Source of the DNA: Glycomyces amatae
GTDB lineage: Bacteria > Actinomycetota > Actinomycetes > Mycobacteriales > Micromonosporaceae
Direction of reading: 5' to 3'
NCBI RefSeq assembly: GCF_020991375.1
Contig: NZ_JAJLQZ010000001.1
Location: 537,891-601,890, forward strand
Length of the DNA stretch: 64,000 nucleotides
Part shown: positions 26,069 through 36,377 of the stretch, piece after piece
Layout: every line of letters starts with the position of its first letter
How positions within the stretch are numbered: position 1 is the stretch's first letter
The notes under the pieces: model-generated
Seen by the model: the letters and a program-made list of their open reading frames with translations, nothing else
What the model was told of the DNA's origin: nothing
Databases searched by the model: none
Made by a program: the position numbers and the translations under genes

Positions 26069-26072
26069 CGAG

Positions 26073-26714
26073 GTGACCGCTGTGCAAACTTACGGCTCCG
26101 CAAGCGGCGCCGTGGCCAGGCTCGTCGTCCTCGTGTCAGGCTCCGGCTCGAACCTCCAGGCCCTCATCGACGCCTGCGCCGACCCCGCCTACGGGGCCCG
26201 CGTCGTCGCCGTCGGCGCCGACCGCCACGGCACCTTCGGCGCCGAGCGCGCCGAGCGGGCCGGCATCCCTACGTTCACGCACCGCGTCAAGGACTACGCG
26301 ACCCGCGACGCCTGGGACGAGGCCCTGACCGCCGAGGTCGCCTCCCACGACCCCGACCTGGTCGTCTCCGCCGGGTTCCTGAAGCTCTGCGGCCCGCGCT
26401 TCCTCGCGGCCTTCCCCGGCCGCTACGTCAACACCCACAACTCGCTCCTCCCGGCCTTCCCGGGCATGAACGGCCCCGGCGAGGCCCTCGCCGCGGGCGT
26501 CAAACTCGCGGGCGCGACCCTGTTCATCTGCGACTCCGGCGTCGACACCGGCCCGATCGTGGCCCAGTGCGCCGTCCCCGTCGAGGACGACGACACCGTC
26601 GACACCCTCACCGAGCGCATCAAGGAGGCCGAGCGCGCCCAACTGGTCGCCTCGGTCGGGCGCATGGTCCAGGGCGGCTGGAAGGTCGAGGGCCGCCGGG
26701 TCCGCCTCGGCTAG
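26073..26714 (+). CDS. purN: Phosphoribosylglycinamide formyltransferase
   Basis: 213 aa. Transfers formyl from 10-formyl-THF to GAR in purine synthesis. Substrate loop LVVLVSGSGSNLQALIDA at the N-terminus; catalytic N and H in VNTHNSLLPAFPG and the Asp in CDSGVDTGPIVAQ. The usual HPxLLP reads HNSLLP, and the following GMHG-like motif reads GMNG, so two normally conserved active-site-loop positions differ. GTG start 4 bp after the DUF6350 stop, so translationally coupled. The terminal TAG is part of the -10 of the next gene. Confidence 0.93.
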   Translation: MTAVQTYGSASGAVARLVVLVSGSGSNLQALIDACADPAYGARVVAVGADRHGTFGAERAERAGIPTFTHRVKDYATRDAWDEALTAEVASHDPDLVVSAGFLKLCGPRFLAAFPGRYVNTHNSLLPAFPGMNGPGEALAAGVKLAGATLFICDSGVDTGPIVAQCAVPVEDDDTVDTLTERIKEAERAQLVASVGRMVQGGWKVEGRRVRLG

Positions 26715-26724
26715 CATCCGCCGC

Positions 26725-27366
26725 ATGGCCCCGCCCCTCCTCGCCGTCAACGCCCTCGAGACGGCCACCATGGCCGCCGCCACCGCCCTGATCCCCCTGG
26801 GACTCCTGGCCGCCTGGGGCCTCGCCGCCCTCCGCGTCCGCCGCGGCGTCCCCGCCCGCACCGCATGGCGCTTCTCGGTGGCCGAGGTCGGCGCGGTCTT
26901 CGGGACCCTCCCCTGGCTGTTCCTCGTGCTCACGCCCCGCGGCGGCGACGGCGGCGTCCAGCCCGTCCCCTTCGCCGACCTCGTCGACCTCGCCTCGGCC
27001 GACCCGCGGACGATCGTCGAGCAGCTCGTCGGCAACCTCCTCCTGTTCCTCCTCGCCGGGTTCTTCGTCCCGATCCGCCTCCGCGTCGGCCCGTGGGCGG
27101 TCCTCCTGGGCGGCGCCCTCGGCGCCGCGCTCGTGGAGGCCGCGCAGTTCGCGTTCGGCACCGGCCGGGTCGCCTCCGTGGACGACGTCCTGCTCAACGC
27201 CCTCGGGGCGCTCCTGGGGGCGCTGCTGTCGCGCCGGTGGTGGCGCTCTTCACGCGGCGTCGCCGACTCGCGGTCCGCGACCGCCGTGTTACGCTTCGGG
27301 CGTCGCGACTGGCGAGTGACGTCTCTCGAGGTTTCCCGTGGCACGGACCGGGCAGCTCGTTGTTGA
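26725..27366 (+). CDS. VanZ-like family membrane protein
   Basis: 213 aa, about five hydrophobic helices. Family residues: NLLLFLLAGFFVPIRLR, then E and Q in VEAAQFAFGTGRVASVDDVLLNALGALLGALL (conserved E..Q......R..D.DD...N..G). VanZ confers modest teicoplanin resistance in enterococci; most family members have no known role. TAGCAT (26712-26717) ends 7 nt before the ATG, so probably leaderless. The last 23 codons coincide with the purH riboswitch aptamer. Confidence 0.82.
   Translation: MAPPLLAVNALETATMAAATALIPLGLLAAWGLAALRVRRGVPARTAWRFSVAEVGAVFGTLPWLFLVLTPRGGDGGVQPVPFADLVDLASADPRTIVEQLVGNLLLFLLAGFFVPIRLRVGPWAVLLGGALGAALVEAAQFAFGTGRVASVDDVLLNALGALLGALLSRRWWRSSRGVADSRSATAVLRFGRRDWRVTSLEVSRGTDRAARC
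27290..27295 (+). promoter_or_regulatory. Candidate -10 box for the purH leader, inside the VanZ gene
   Basis: TACGCT lies 2 bp before the first riboswitch base assigned here, so a transcript starting at about 27302 would carry nearly the whole aptamer. No good -35 is visible 17 bp upstream, so this is tentative. Confidence 0.35.
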
Positions 27367-27455
27367 GGGGGAACCTTCCGGACGTTCGCAGGTGGAGCAC
27401 CACCGGGGAGCGGCACTGCTGAACCTGTTACTGCGGTCGAACGCCTGGGCCGCAG
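27298..27455 (+). promoter_or_regulatory. ZTP/ZMP (pfl) riboswitch controlling purH
   Basis: Recognised from the pfl-motif signature: the first conserved block CGCGACTGGCG (27304-27314), the hairpin GGTGGAGCACCACC (27391-27404) followed by GGGGAGCGGC, and the closing hairpin CTGCGG (27431-27436) with CCGCAG (27450-27455) displaying CGCCTGGG in its loop. These riboswitches sense ZMP/ZTP, which accumulate when 10-formyl-THF is short, and raise expression of folate and purine genes. PurH consumes ZMP (AICAR), so the target is typical. Its 5' part overlaps the end of the VanZ gene by about 69 nt. Confidence 0.85.
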
Positions 27456-27483
27456 TCATTCCACGATCAGGAGCAGTGCATTC

Positions 27484-29028
27484 ATGTCCGAGCGGAAGCG
27501 CATCCAGCGAGCCCTCATCTCCGTGTTCGACAAGACCGGCGTCGTCGAACTCGCCGCCGACCTCCACGCCGCGGGCGTCGAACTCGTCTCGACCGGGTCG
27601 ACCGCCTCAGTGATAGCCGAGGCCGGCATCCCCGTCACCAAGGTCGAGGACCTGACCGGGTTCCCCGAGATCCTCGACGACCGCGTGAAGACCCTCCACC
27701 CGAAGGTCCACGCCGGGATGCTCGCCGACGTCCGCCGCGAGTCCCACCGCGCCCAGCTCGACGAGCTCGGCATCGCCGCGTTCGACCTGCTGGTCGGGAA
27801 CCTCTACCCGTTCGCGGCGACCGTGGCCTCCGGCGCGGGCTTCGACGACGTCGTCGAGAAGATCGACGTCGGCGGCCCCTCGATGGTCCGCGGCGCGGCC
27901 AAGAACCACGCGAACGTCGCCGTCGTCGTCGACCCGGCCGACTACTCGTGGATCCGCGACGCCGCCAAGGAGGGCACCACCGCAGAGCAGCGGCTCCGCC
28001 TGGCCGCCAAGGCCTTCGCGCACCTCGCCACGTACGACTCGGCCGTCGCCACCTGGCTCGCCGAGCAGACCGCCGGCGAGGGCCTGGGCGACTTCCTGGC
28101 CGTGCCGATGGCCAAGGCCGCCGACCTGCGCTACGGCGAGAACCCGCACCAGGACGCCGCCGTGTACAGCGCCCCCGGCGAGGCCGGGCTGGCGCAGGCC
28201 GAGCAGCTGCACGGCAAGGCCATGAGCTTCAACAACTACACGGACGCGGACGCCGCCTGGCGGGCCGCGCACGACTTCGCCGAGCCCGCCGTGGCGGTCA
28301 TCAAGCACGCCAACCCGTGCGGGATCGCCGTGGGCGCGACGATCGCCGAGGCGCACCGCAAGGCCCACGAGTGCGACCCGCTGAGCGCCTTCGGCGGCGT
28401 GATCGCCGCGAACGCGGAGGTCGACGCGGAGGCCGCCGCGCAGATCGCCGAGATCTTCACCGAGGTCGTGGTCGCCCCGGCGTTCACCGACGAGGCGGTC
28501 GCGATCCTCTCGGCGAAGAAGAACCTCCGCCTCCTGCGCGCGCCCGCGTGGGCGCCCGCGCGGCTGGAGCTGAAGCCGATCTCGGGCGGCGTGCTGGTGC
28601 AGCGGCCCGACCGGATCGACGCCGACGGCGACGACCCGGCGAACTGGACGCTCGCCACGGGCGAGGCCGCCGACGAGGCGACCCTCGCGGATCTCGTGTT
28701 CGCCTGGCGCGCCGTGCGCTCGGTGAAGTCGAACGCGATCCTCCTGGCGAGCGGCGGCGCCTCCGTCGGAGTCGGCATGGGGCAGGTCAACCGGGTCGAC
28801 TCGGCGAAGCTCGCGGTCGAGCGGGCGGGCGAGGAGCGCGCCCGCGGCGCGGTCGCCTCGTCGGACGCGTTCTTCCCGTTCCCGGACGGGTTGGAGATCC
28901 TGACCGAGGCCGGGGTCAAGGCCGTGGTGCAGCCGGGCGGGTCGGTGCGCGACGAGGCCGTGATCGACGCGGCCAAGCGCGCGGGGATCACCATGTACCT
29001 CACGGGGACGCGGCACTTCACGCACTAG
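27484..29028 (+). CDS. purH: Bifunctional AICAR transformylase / IMP cyclohydrolase
   Basis: 514 aa, the usual full length. Catalyses the last two steps to IMP. N-terminal MGS-like cyclohydrolase domain ([69 protein letters not shown]). C-terminal transformylase domain with KHANPCG (catalytic K-H pair), [14 protein letters not shown] and terminal GTRHFTH. The ATG follows GGAG in the riboswitch expression platform. Ends in a hairpin centred on its stop codon. Confidence 0.97.
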   Translation: MSERKRIQRALISVFDKTGVVELAADLHAAGVELVSTGSTASVIAEAGIPVTKVEDLTGFPEILDDRVKTLHPKVHAGMLADVRRESHRAQLDELGIAAFDLLVGNLYPFAATVASGAGFDDVVEKIDVGGPSMVRGAAKNHANVAVVVDPADYSWIRDAAKEGTTAEQRLRLAAKAFAHLATYDSAVATWLAEQTAGEGLGDFLAVPMAKAADLRYGENPHQDAAVYSAPGEAGLAQAEQLHGKAMSFNNYTDADAAWRAAHDFAEPAVAVIKHANPCGIAVGATIAEAHRKAHECDPLSAFGGVIAANAEVDAEAAAQIAEIFTEVVVAPAFTDEAVAILSAKKNLRLLRAPAWAPARLELKPISGGVLVQRPDRIDADGDDPANWTLATGEAADEATLADLVFAWRAVRSVKSNAILLASGGASVGVGMGQVNRVDSAKLAVERAGEERARGAVASSDAFFPFPDGLEILTEAGVKAVVQPGGSVRDEAVIDAAKRAGITMYLTGTRHFTH

Positions 29029-29120
29029 TGCGTGAAGCGGCGGCTCAGTACGCACTAGTGCGTGAAGCGGCGGCTCAGTACGCACTGACGAAGGAAGTGC
29101 GTGCAGCGGAGCCTCAGCAA
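29016..29120 (+). repeat. 30-bp tandem duplication starting at the purH stop hairpin
   Basis: Units 29021-29050 and 29051-29080 are identical; 29081-29120 is a degenerate third copy with a 10-bp insertion. Each identical unit holds the palindrome CGCACTAGTGCG, and the first, extended to 11-nt arms (29016-29037), is centred on the purH TAG stop. The hairpin may act as terminator, and its duplication gives two in series. Confidence 0.8.
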
Positions 29121-29306
29121 GCACGGACGGAGCCGGAGTTCAACGCGGGCCGATGCCGTATTACCGTCCCTGACCCCCACCCACCCGGGGGAGAAGAAGG
29201 TATGCGGCCATATTCCGGACCGGGTCCGACAAGAACGGCGGCCCGAGGCCGCCCGGCGCGCGGATCGCACCCGATCGTGTGAGTCGACGCGCCGACGACT
29301 CGGATC

Positions 29307-29347
29307 GCGGGCCGGTCGGCGGGGTTCGCCCCCGCCGACCGGCCCGC
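29307..29347 (-). terminator. Terminator of the secreted SH3-like protein gene
   Basis: 18-bp perfect stem (29307-29324 with 29330-29347) with loop TTCGC on the plus strand, 4 bp beyond the minus-strand stop. It may also stop read-through from purH. Confidence 0.85.
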
Positions 29348-29351
29348 TTCG

Positions 29352-29681
29352 TCATGAGGCCCAGGTCAGGCAGGCGCCGGGCAGGTAGCCCCAGGAGTCG
29401 CCGGCGTAGTTGACGCGGGCCCACTGGTCGCCGGTCGCGCCGCACGCGGTGTACGACTCGCCGGGCACCAGCGCGCAGTCGGCGTCGTACGCCTGCCCGG
29501 CGGCCACCGATCCGACGGCGTCGCCGACGGCCGGTCCGGCCCACACCGAGCGGTGCTCCTTCGCCACGGCCGAGCAGACCGCGGCGGCCTCGGCGTCGTC
29601 GGCCTGCGCGGCGGCGGCGAAACCGGTGGTGAGCGCGGCCGCGGCGGCGAGGGCCGCGAGTGCCGTCATGATTCGTTTCAC
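29352..29681 (-). CDS. Small secreted protein, SH3-like
   Basis: 109 aa from a GTG preceded by CGGAG. Signal peptide residues 1-27 (MKRIMTALAALAAAAALTTGFAAAAQA). The mature part has four Cys (VCSAV, DCALV, ACGAT, ACLTW), probably two disulphides, and a bacterial SH3-like end (DQWARVNYAGDSWGYLPGACLTWAS). Likely cell-wall associated; role unknown. Monocistronic. Confidence 0.75.
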   Translation of the reverse strand: MKRIMTALAALAAAAALTTGFAAAAQADDAEAAAVCSAVAKEHRSVWAGPAVGDAVGSVAAGQAYDADCALVPGESYTACGATGDQWARVNYAGDSWGYLPGACLTWAS

Positions 29682-29875
29682 GATTCACTCCGTTTCTATC
29701 GTTACGCGAGGATTGCCCGCGCCACGATGACGCTTTCATGGACGGAGCGGTGCTGTCGAGGGCGGAACGGCGTCGGTCGGGTTTCTTACCCGCGGCGTTC
29801 TGACTGTGAGAATTCACAGGTGGAGTGCCCGGTTGCGGGTGGGCATGGATGCTCATTTCACGATAGGTTCATGTC

Positions 29876-30232
29876 ATGATGCAGATGCTCTGTCCGAAAT
29901 GTCAGAACCCCATGCACCAGTACGAGCGCAACGGCGTGGTCGTGGAGCAGTGCGCCGAATGCAAGGGCATTTTCCTCGACCGCGGTGAACTCGAGCACCT
30001 GATGAACTTCGAGAAGTCCTTCCACGCGGGGCCCGCCCCGGCCGCGCCCGCGGGCCCGCCGCCGCGCGAGCCGCGCTATGACGAGCGGCGCGACGACCGG
30101 CGGTACGACGACCGCCGCTACGACGACCGCGACCGGCGGGACCACCACTACGACGACCACCGCCGCAAGGACGACTACTACTACAAGAAGAAGAAGCGCA
30201 AGAGCGTCTTCGAGGACCTCTTCGACTTCTAG
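29876..30232 (+). CDS. zf-TFIIB (zinc ribbon) domain protein
   Basis: 118 aa. N-terminal zinc ribbon LCPKCQNPMHQYERNGVVVEQCAECKGIFLDRGELEHL (Cys pairs CPKC and CAEC), an Ala/Pro linker, a strongly charged Arg/Asp/Tyr repeat, and the conserved tail KKKKRKSVFEDLFDF. Widespread in actinomycetes, function unknown, nucleic-acid binding plausible. TAGGTT (29864-29869) lies 6 nt before the ATG, so leaderless expression is likely. Confidence 0.85.
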   Translation: MMQMLCPKCQNPMHQYERNGVVVEQCAECKGIFLDRGELEHLMNFEKSFHAGPAPAAPAGPPPREPRYDERRDDRRYDDRRYDDRDRRDHHYDDHRRKDDYYYKKKKRKSVFEDLFDF

Positions 30233-30249
30233 CGGTCGCAGTGTCGCGA

Positions 30250-30272
30250 GCCGCCGGGCGGAGCCCGGCGGC
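30250..30272 (+). terminator. Terminator after the zf-TFIIB gene
   Basis: 10-bp perfect stem (30250-30259 with 30263-30272), loop GGA, 17 bp after the stop codon. Confidence 0.75.
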
Positions 30273-30296
30273 CGGGACGGTGCGGTCGGGCGCGGG

Positions 30297-30475
30297 AAAT
30301 GTGAACGGCGGTTCCGGGGCGAAACGGACATTCGCAGGGTCCCCCGGTTCAACAATGCCCGCCGGGTGTGACAAGCGAATGGATGCCGGGCCGCTCGCTG
30401 GAATGTGAACGGCGGTTCCCGGCGAATCGGGCATCCGCAGGGTCCCCCGAATCAACGGTGCCCTGCGGGTACGAC
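30297..30475. repeat. Two copies of a 75-bp non-coding element
   Basis: Copies at 30297-30371 and 30401-30475 are offset by 104 bp. They share GTGAACGGCGGTTCC, CGCAGGGTCCCCCG and the pattern TCAAC..TGCCC...GGGT, with differences between. They fill the 314-bp gap between the zf-TFIIB gene (+) and the 2H phosphoesterase gene (-). No coding potential and no clear inverted repeat common to both. Confidence 0.7.
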
Positions 30476-30546
30476 GGTTTCCGGCCTGCGGGCCGACCTC
30501 GGGCGGGTCGCCCGGCCGCCGGGGGCGGCGCTGTCCGGGCGCCGGC

Positions 30547-31119
30547 TCAGCCTCCCAGGGGGAAGACCGCTCTCGGGGTCCACGGGACCGGTGCCCCGGT
30601 GAGGGTCTCGAAGCTCCAGTCTCCCGCGCTCGGGTGCGTGTACAGGGTGAACGACTCGACCCGGAACTTCGCCTCGAAGCCCGCGAGCGCCGCGAACGCC
30701 CTGTCGAGCGCCTCGGTGCCCACGTTCTGCGCCACCGTCACGTGCGGGTGGTAGGGGAACGTCCGCTCCCGCTCGGCCGGCCCCCTGCGGATCGCCGACT
30801 CCAGCTGCTCGCACACCGCGATCCCGTCGACCACGGCCACGAACACCACCTCGGTCACCGGCCGGAACGACCCGGTCCCCCGCAGGTGCAGGTCGAACAC
30901 GGGGCACGCGGCCGCCACCGCGCCCAGGTGGTCCCGGAACCCGTCCAGCGAGGCGGCCGGGATCTCGGTGGGCCCGAGCAGGGTCAGGTGGGCGGGGACG
31001 ATCTCGCCGAGCGGGTCGCCCGAGCCGATCCGGGCCCCGTCGATCACTTCGCGCCACGGCGAGGGCACCGGTATCGCCACCCCCACCGTGACCACCGGCG
31101 CCGCCGCTGCCGCTGCCAC
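30547..31119 (-). CDS. 2'-5' RNA ligase-like / 2H phosphoesterase family protein
   Basis: 190 aa from a GTG sharing one base with the trpS stop (TAGTG). The two H-x-T motifs of the 2H superfamily are AHLTLLG (H44, T46) and PHVTVAQ (H126, T128), about 80 residues apart as expected. Members act on 2',3'-cyclic phosphates or 2'-5' linkages; the substrate here is unknown. Translational coupling to trpS is common in actinobacteria and suggests an RNA-related role. Confidence 0.82.
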   Translation of the reverse strand: MAAAAAAPVVTVGVAIPVPSPWREVIDGARIGSGDPLGEIVPAHLTLLGPTEIPAASLDGFRDHLGAVAAACPVFDLHLRGTGSFRPVTEVVFVAVVDGIAVCEQLESAIRRGPAERERTFPYHPHVTVAQNVGTEALDRAFAALAGFEAKFRVESFTLYTHPSAGDWSFETLTGAPVPWTPRAVFPLGG

Positions 31120-32135
31120 TAAAGCGCCACCGGCGGATAGAAGCCGATCCTCTTGTAGGCCTTGGCGATGGTCCGGGCGGCGAGGTGCCGGGCCTTCTCC
31201 GCCCCGGCGGTGAGGATCCGGTCGAGTTCGGCCTTGTCGGCCAGGTACTCCCTGGTCTTCGCGGCGATCGGGCCGAGCGCGTCGGCCACGACGTCGGCGA
31301 GGTCGCCCTTGAAGTCGCCGTAGCCCTTCCCGGCGTACTCGGCCTCGAGCTTCCCGACGGTGGTCTCGCCGAGGGCGGCGTAGATGTTGAGCAGGTTCGA
31401 CACGCCGGGCTTGGCGTCCATGTCGTAGCGGACCTCTCCGCCCGAGTCGGTGACGGCGCTCTTGATCTTCTTGCGCATGAGGTTCGGCTCGTCGAGCAGG
31501 TAGAGGCAGCCGCGCGGGCTCGTGGAGGACTTCGACATCTTCTTCTCGGGCTCGGCGAGGTCCTTGATCGTCGCGGTCTCCTTGACGATGTAGGGCTCGG
31601 GCACGATGAAGGTGTCGCCGTAGGTGCCGTTGAACCGGCCCGCGAGGTCGCGGGAGAGCTCGAGGTGCTGGCGCTGGTCCTCGCCGACGGGGACCTGGTC
31701 GGTCTGGTACACCAGGATGTCGGCGGCCATGAGGACCGGGTAGGTGAACAGTCCGACGGTTGTTCGTTCTTGTTTGGCGGACTTGTCCTTGAACTGCGTC
31801 ATGCGGCTGGCCTCGCCGAAGCCGGTCTCCGTGCCGAGGATCCAGGCGAGCATCGCGTGCTCGGGGACCTGCGACTGGATGAACAGCGTGCACCGCTCGG
31901 GGTCCAGGCCCAGGGCGAGCAGCTGCGCGGCGCTGGCGCGTGAGCGCTGGTGCAATACCTTGGGGTCGTGATCGACGGTGATCGCGTGCTGGTCGACGAC
32001 GCAGTAGAGCGCGTCCGCGGTGTCCTGCATCGCCACCCACTGCCGCAGCGCGCCGAGGTAGTTCCCGAGGTGGAACGAGTCCGAGGTGGGCTGGATCCCT
32101 GAGAAGACGCGGGGCTTGCGGTCGGCAGTGGTCAT
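31119..32135 (-). CDS. trpS: Tryptophanyl-tRNA synthetase
   Basis: 338 aa, usual class Ic length. Charges tRNA-Trp. HIGH-like FHLGNYLGA (H22), catalytic loop KKMSKSS, and Trp-pocket segments [22 protein letters not shown]. The ATG at 32135 begins [25 protein letters not shown], matching the family N-terminus. First of a two-gene operon; divergent from the galactose operon. Confidence 0.96.
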   Translation of the reverse strand: MTTADRKPRVFSGIQPTSDSFHLGNYLGALRQWVAMQDTADALYCVVDQHAITVDHDPKVLHQRSRASAAQLLALGLDPERCTLFIQSQVPEHAMLAWILGTETGFGEASRMTQFKDKSAKQERTTVGLFTYPVLMAADILVYQTDQVPVGEDQRQHLELSRDLAGRFNGTYGDTFIVPEPYIVKETATIKDLAEPEKKMSKSSTSPRGCLYLLDEPNLMRKKIKSAVTDSGGEVRYDMDAKPGVSNLLNIYAALGETTVGKLEAEYAGKGYGDFKGDLADVVADALGPIAAKTREYLADKAELDRILTAGAEKARHLAARTIAKAYKRIGFYPPVAL

Positions 32136-32199
32136 GGACCGATTCTGACATCCGGGCGGAGACGGCGGCCACCCGGTATTGCGGCGACGCCGATCCTGA

Positions 32200-32219
32200 T
32201 GTTTAATTGTGTTTGATCT
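32200..32219 (+). promoter_or_regulatory. Direct-repeat operator for the DeoR-type regulator
   Basis: Two adjacent 10-bp repeats, TGTTTAATTG and TGTTTGATCT, fit the direct TGTTTGATTG-like repeats bound by DeoR/GlpR-family repressors. The position 35-54 bp before the regulator gene suggests autoregulation of the whole gal operon. Confidence 0.65.
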
Positions 32220-32253
32220 TGAGCGCCATGCGCGTGGACATCGAGGAGGCGTC

Positions 32254-33066
32254 ATGCTGGCGCAGCAGCGACAGAGCCGGATCGCCGAGCGCGTCCACCG
32301 CACCGGGGCGGTCCGCGTGGCCGAGCTGGTCGAGGAGTTCGGCGTCTCCGACATGACCATCCGCCGCGACCTCGAGACCCTCGCCGAGCGCGGCCTCGTC
32401 GCCAAGGTCCACGGCGGCGCCACCGCCGTCGACTTCGGCTCCACCACCGAGCCCGGCTTCGCCGTCAAGCAGGTCCGCCAGGAGGCCGAGAAGCAGGCCA
32501 TCGCCGACGCCGCCGCGACCCTCGTGGGCCCCGGCCAGGCCATCGCCCTCTCCGCCGGGACCACCACCTGGACCCTCGCCCACCGGCTCACCGACGTCCC
32601 CGACCTCACCGTCGTCACCAACTCCGTGCCCGTCGCCGACGTCTTCTACCGCGCGGGCCGCCCCGACCAGACCGTCATCCTCACCGGCGGCGTCCGCACC
32701 CCCTCCGACGCCCTCGTCGGCCCCTTCGCGGTCGCCTCCCTCGAGAAGGTCAACGTCGACACCGTCTTCCTCGGCGTCCACGGCATGTCGACGCGCGCCG
32801 GGTTCACCACCCCGAACCTCCTCGAGGCCGAGACCGTGGCCACCCTCGCGGCCAAGGGCCGCCGCCTCGTGGTCGTCGCCGACCACACCAAGTTCGACGT
32901 CGTCGGCATCGCCACCATCGCGGCGCTGGGCGACGCCGACGTCATCGTCACCGATTCCCTCCTCGACGAGGAGGCCCGCAGGCACCTCGGGGAGCACGTC
33001 GACCAGGTCGTGCTCGCCCCGGTGGCCGACCACGGGACCCGCGACACCACCGAGAAGAGACCATGA
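32254..33066 (+). CDS. DeoR/GlpR family repressor of the galactose operon
   Basis: 270 aa from the ATG with GAGGAGG upstream. N-terminal DeoR HTH ([37 protein letters not shown]) and C-terminal sugar-phosphate-sensing domain ([34 protein letters not shown]). Overlaps galT by 4 bp. Likely inducer is a galactose-pathway sugar phosphate (inference from position). Confidence 0.88.
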   Translation: MLAQQRQSRIAERVHRTGAVRVAELVEEFGVSDMTIRRDLETLAERGLVAKVHGGATAVDFGSTTEPGFAVKQVRQEAEKQAIADAAATLVGPGQAIALSAGTTTWTLAHRLTDVPDLTVVTNSVPVADVFYRAGRPDQTVILTGGVRTPSDALVGPFAVASLEKVNVDTVFLGVHGMSTRAGFTTPNLLEAETVATLAAKGRRLVVVADHTKFDVVGIATIAALGDADVIVTDSLLDEEARRHLGEHVDQVVLAPVADHGTRDTTEKRP

Positions 33067-34157
33067 CCGCGTTCCACACGGAATCGGGCAGCCTCGCCGA
33101 CGGCCGCCAGATCCTCTACTTCAACACCGCGCCCGACGCCGGGCGGTCGAGCTTCGCCGACAAGCGCGACCTCGGCGGCCGCGTCAGCGCCGGCGAGATC
33201 CGCTACGACGTGCTCCGCGACGAGTGGGTCGCCGTCTCGGCCGGGCGCTCCGACCGCCCGATGCTGCCGGTGGCCTGCCCGCTGTGCCCCAGCGGCGGCG
33301 AGGAGCTCACCGAGATCCCCGCCCCGGACTACGAGGTCGCGGTCTTCGAGAACCGGTTCCCGAGCTTCGGGGGCTTCGCCGAGCCCGGCCCGCTCGCGCC
33401 CGCCGGCGTTCCCGAAGGCATGGAGACCGCGGTCCCGGCGTCCGGGCGCTGCGAGGTCGTCGTCTTCTCCGACGACCACGACTCGTCCCTCGTGGACCTC
33501 AGCCCCGAGCGGGTCGCGCTCATCGTGCGGGCCCTCGCCCAGCGCACCGCCGAGCTCTCCGCGCGCGGCGACATCGCCCAGGTCTTCTGCTTCGAGAACC
33601 GCGGCGTCGAGGTCGGCGTGACGCTCCACCACCCGCACGGGCAGATCTACGGCTACCCGTACGTCACCCCGCAGACCCGCAAGTACCTGGACGCGAACCG
33701 GCGCCACCGCGAGGCCACCGGCCGCGACCTGTTCGACGACGTCATCGAGTCCGAGCGCAACGGCCCGCGCGTCATCGCCGAGAACGGCCACTGGATCGCG
33801 TTCACGCCGTACGCCGCGCGCTGGCCCTTCGAGGTCCACCTCTACCCCAAGGCCCGCTTCGCCGACCTGGCCGAGCTGCCCGAGGCGTACATCGACGCGT
33901 TCGCGCCGCTCTACCTCGACGTCCTCAAGCGCTGCGACGGTGCGTTTCCCGGGGAGCCGATGCCGTACATGGCAGGCTGGCACCAGGCCCCCGTGGGCGA
34001 GGACCGCGAGCTCGGGCGCCTGCGCCTGGAGCTCGTCTCCATCCGCCGCGGGGCGGGCAGAGTGAAGTTCCTGGCCTCCTCGGAGTCCCTCATGGGCGGA
34101 TGGGTCCACGACCTCGGGCCCGAGGCCTCCGCTGACATTCTCAAAGGAGCAATGTGA
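33063..34157 (+). CDS. galT: Galactose-1-phosphate uridylyltransferase
   Basis: 364 aa. Exchanges UMP between UDP-glucose and galactose-1-phosphate. Active site HHPHGQIYGYPY with H192 as the nucleophile of the H-P-H triad; zinc-site Cys pair CPLCPSGG. FENRFPSFGGF and FEVHLYPKARFADLAEL are typical for the family. Four-base overlaps on both sides (ATGA, GTGA) tie it to the repressor and galE. Confidence 0.95.
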   Translation: MTAFHTESGSLADGRQILYFNTAPDAGRSSFADKRDLGGRVSAGEIRYDVLRDEWVAVSAGRSDRPMLPVACPLCPSGGEELTEIPAPDYEVAVFENRFPSFGGFAEPGPLAPAGVPEGMETAVPASGRCEVVVFSDDHDSSLVDLSPERVALIVRALAQRTAELSARGDIAQVFCFENRGVEVGVTLHHPHGQIYGYPYVTPQTRKYLDANRRHREATGRDLFDDVIESERNGPRVIAENGHWIAFTPYAARWPFEVHLYPKARFADLAELPEAYIDAFAPLYLDVLKRCDGAFPGEPMPYMAGWHQAPVGEDRELGRLRLELVSIRRGAGRVKFLASSESLMGGWVHDLGPEASADILKGAM

Positions 34158-35111
34158 AGTACCTCGTCACCGGCGGCGCCGGTTACATCGGTTCGATCGT
34201 CGCCACGATGCTGCTCGAGGAGGGCCACGACGTGGTCGTCCTCGACGACTGCTCGACCGGCGCGGCCGAGCGCGTCCCCGCGGGGGCGGTCCTGGTCCGC
34301 AAGCCGGTCCAGCAGGCCGCCGACGTCCTCGACGGGACCTTCGACGCCGTGCTGCACTTCGCGGGCCTCATCGCCGCGGGCGAGTCGATGAGCCGCCCCG
34401 ACCTCTACTGGGAGGCCAACACGGCCGGGACGTTCGCGCTGCTCGACGCGATGCGCGAGGCGAACGTGAAGACCCTCGTGTTTTCGTCGACCGCCGCGGT
34501 CTACGGCAACCCGACCGAGGTCCCCATCAAGGAGGAGGCCGCCAAGGCCCCGACCTCCACGTACGGCGCGACGAAGCTCTCCAGCGACATGGCGATCGCC
34601 TCCGAGGTCACCGCCTACGGCCTCGCCGCGGTCTCCCTGCGCTACTTCAACGTCGTCGGCGCCTACCGGGACCAGGGCGGGACCTGGCACGGCGAGAACC
34701 ACGACCCGGAGACCCACATCATCCCGATCAGTTTCGACGCCGCCGCCGGGAAGCGCGAGTCGTTCGGTCTGTTCGGCGACGACTACCCGACCCCGGACGG
34801 CACCTGCGTCCGCGACTACATCCACGTCGCCGACCTCGCCGACGCGCACCTGCTCGCCCTCAAGGCCGCCACGGAGGGGGAGCACCGGATCTACAACCTC
34901 GGCAACGGCAACGGCTTCTCCAACAAGGAGGTCGTGGCCACCGTCAAGCGGATCACCGGCGTGGACTTCCCGGTCGAGATCGGGCCCCGCCGCCCCGGCG
35001 ACCCCGCCGAGCTCGTCGCCTCCTCCGAGCGCGCGAAGACCGAGCTGGGCTGGAAGCCCAGCCGCGACAGCCTCGACCGCATGGTCGCCGACGCCTGGGA
35101 GTACTACCAGC

Positions 35112-35125
<14 letters not shown>
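34154..35125 (+). CDS. galE: UDP-glucose 4-epimerase
   Basis: 323 aa from a GTG in a GTGA overlap, with AAAGGAG upstream. Short-chain dehydrogenase fold: NAD-binding TGGAGYIGS (residues 6-14), catalytic Ser/Thr segment VFSSTAAVYG, Y137-x-x-x-K141 (STYGATKLSSD), and C-terminal substrate part (DGTCVRDYIHVADLADAHLLAL). Interconverts UDP-galactose and UDP-glucose for the Leloir pathway and wall polymers. Its end overlaps galK by 14 bp. Confidence 0.95.
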
Positions 35126-36305
<1,180 letters not shown>

Positions 36306-36315
36306 CGGCATGTGA

Positions 36316-36363
36316 CAGAGGCTCCGGTCCGCACGCTCCGGCGAGCCGGGACCGGGGCCTCTG
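36316..36363 (+). terminator. Terminator of the gal operon
   Basis: 15-bp stem (36316-36330 with 36349-36363) with one G-U pair on the plus strand and an 18-nt loop. It ends 2 bp before the -10 of the next gene. Confidence 0.7.
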
Positions 36364-36377
36364 CCATACTCCGGGTC

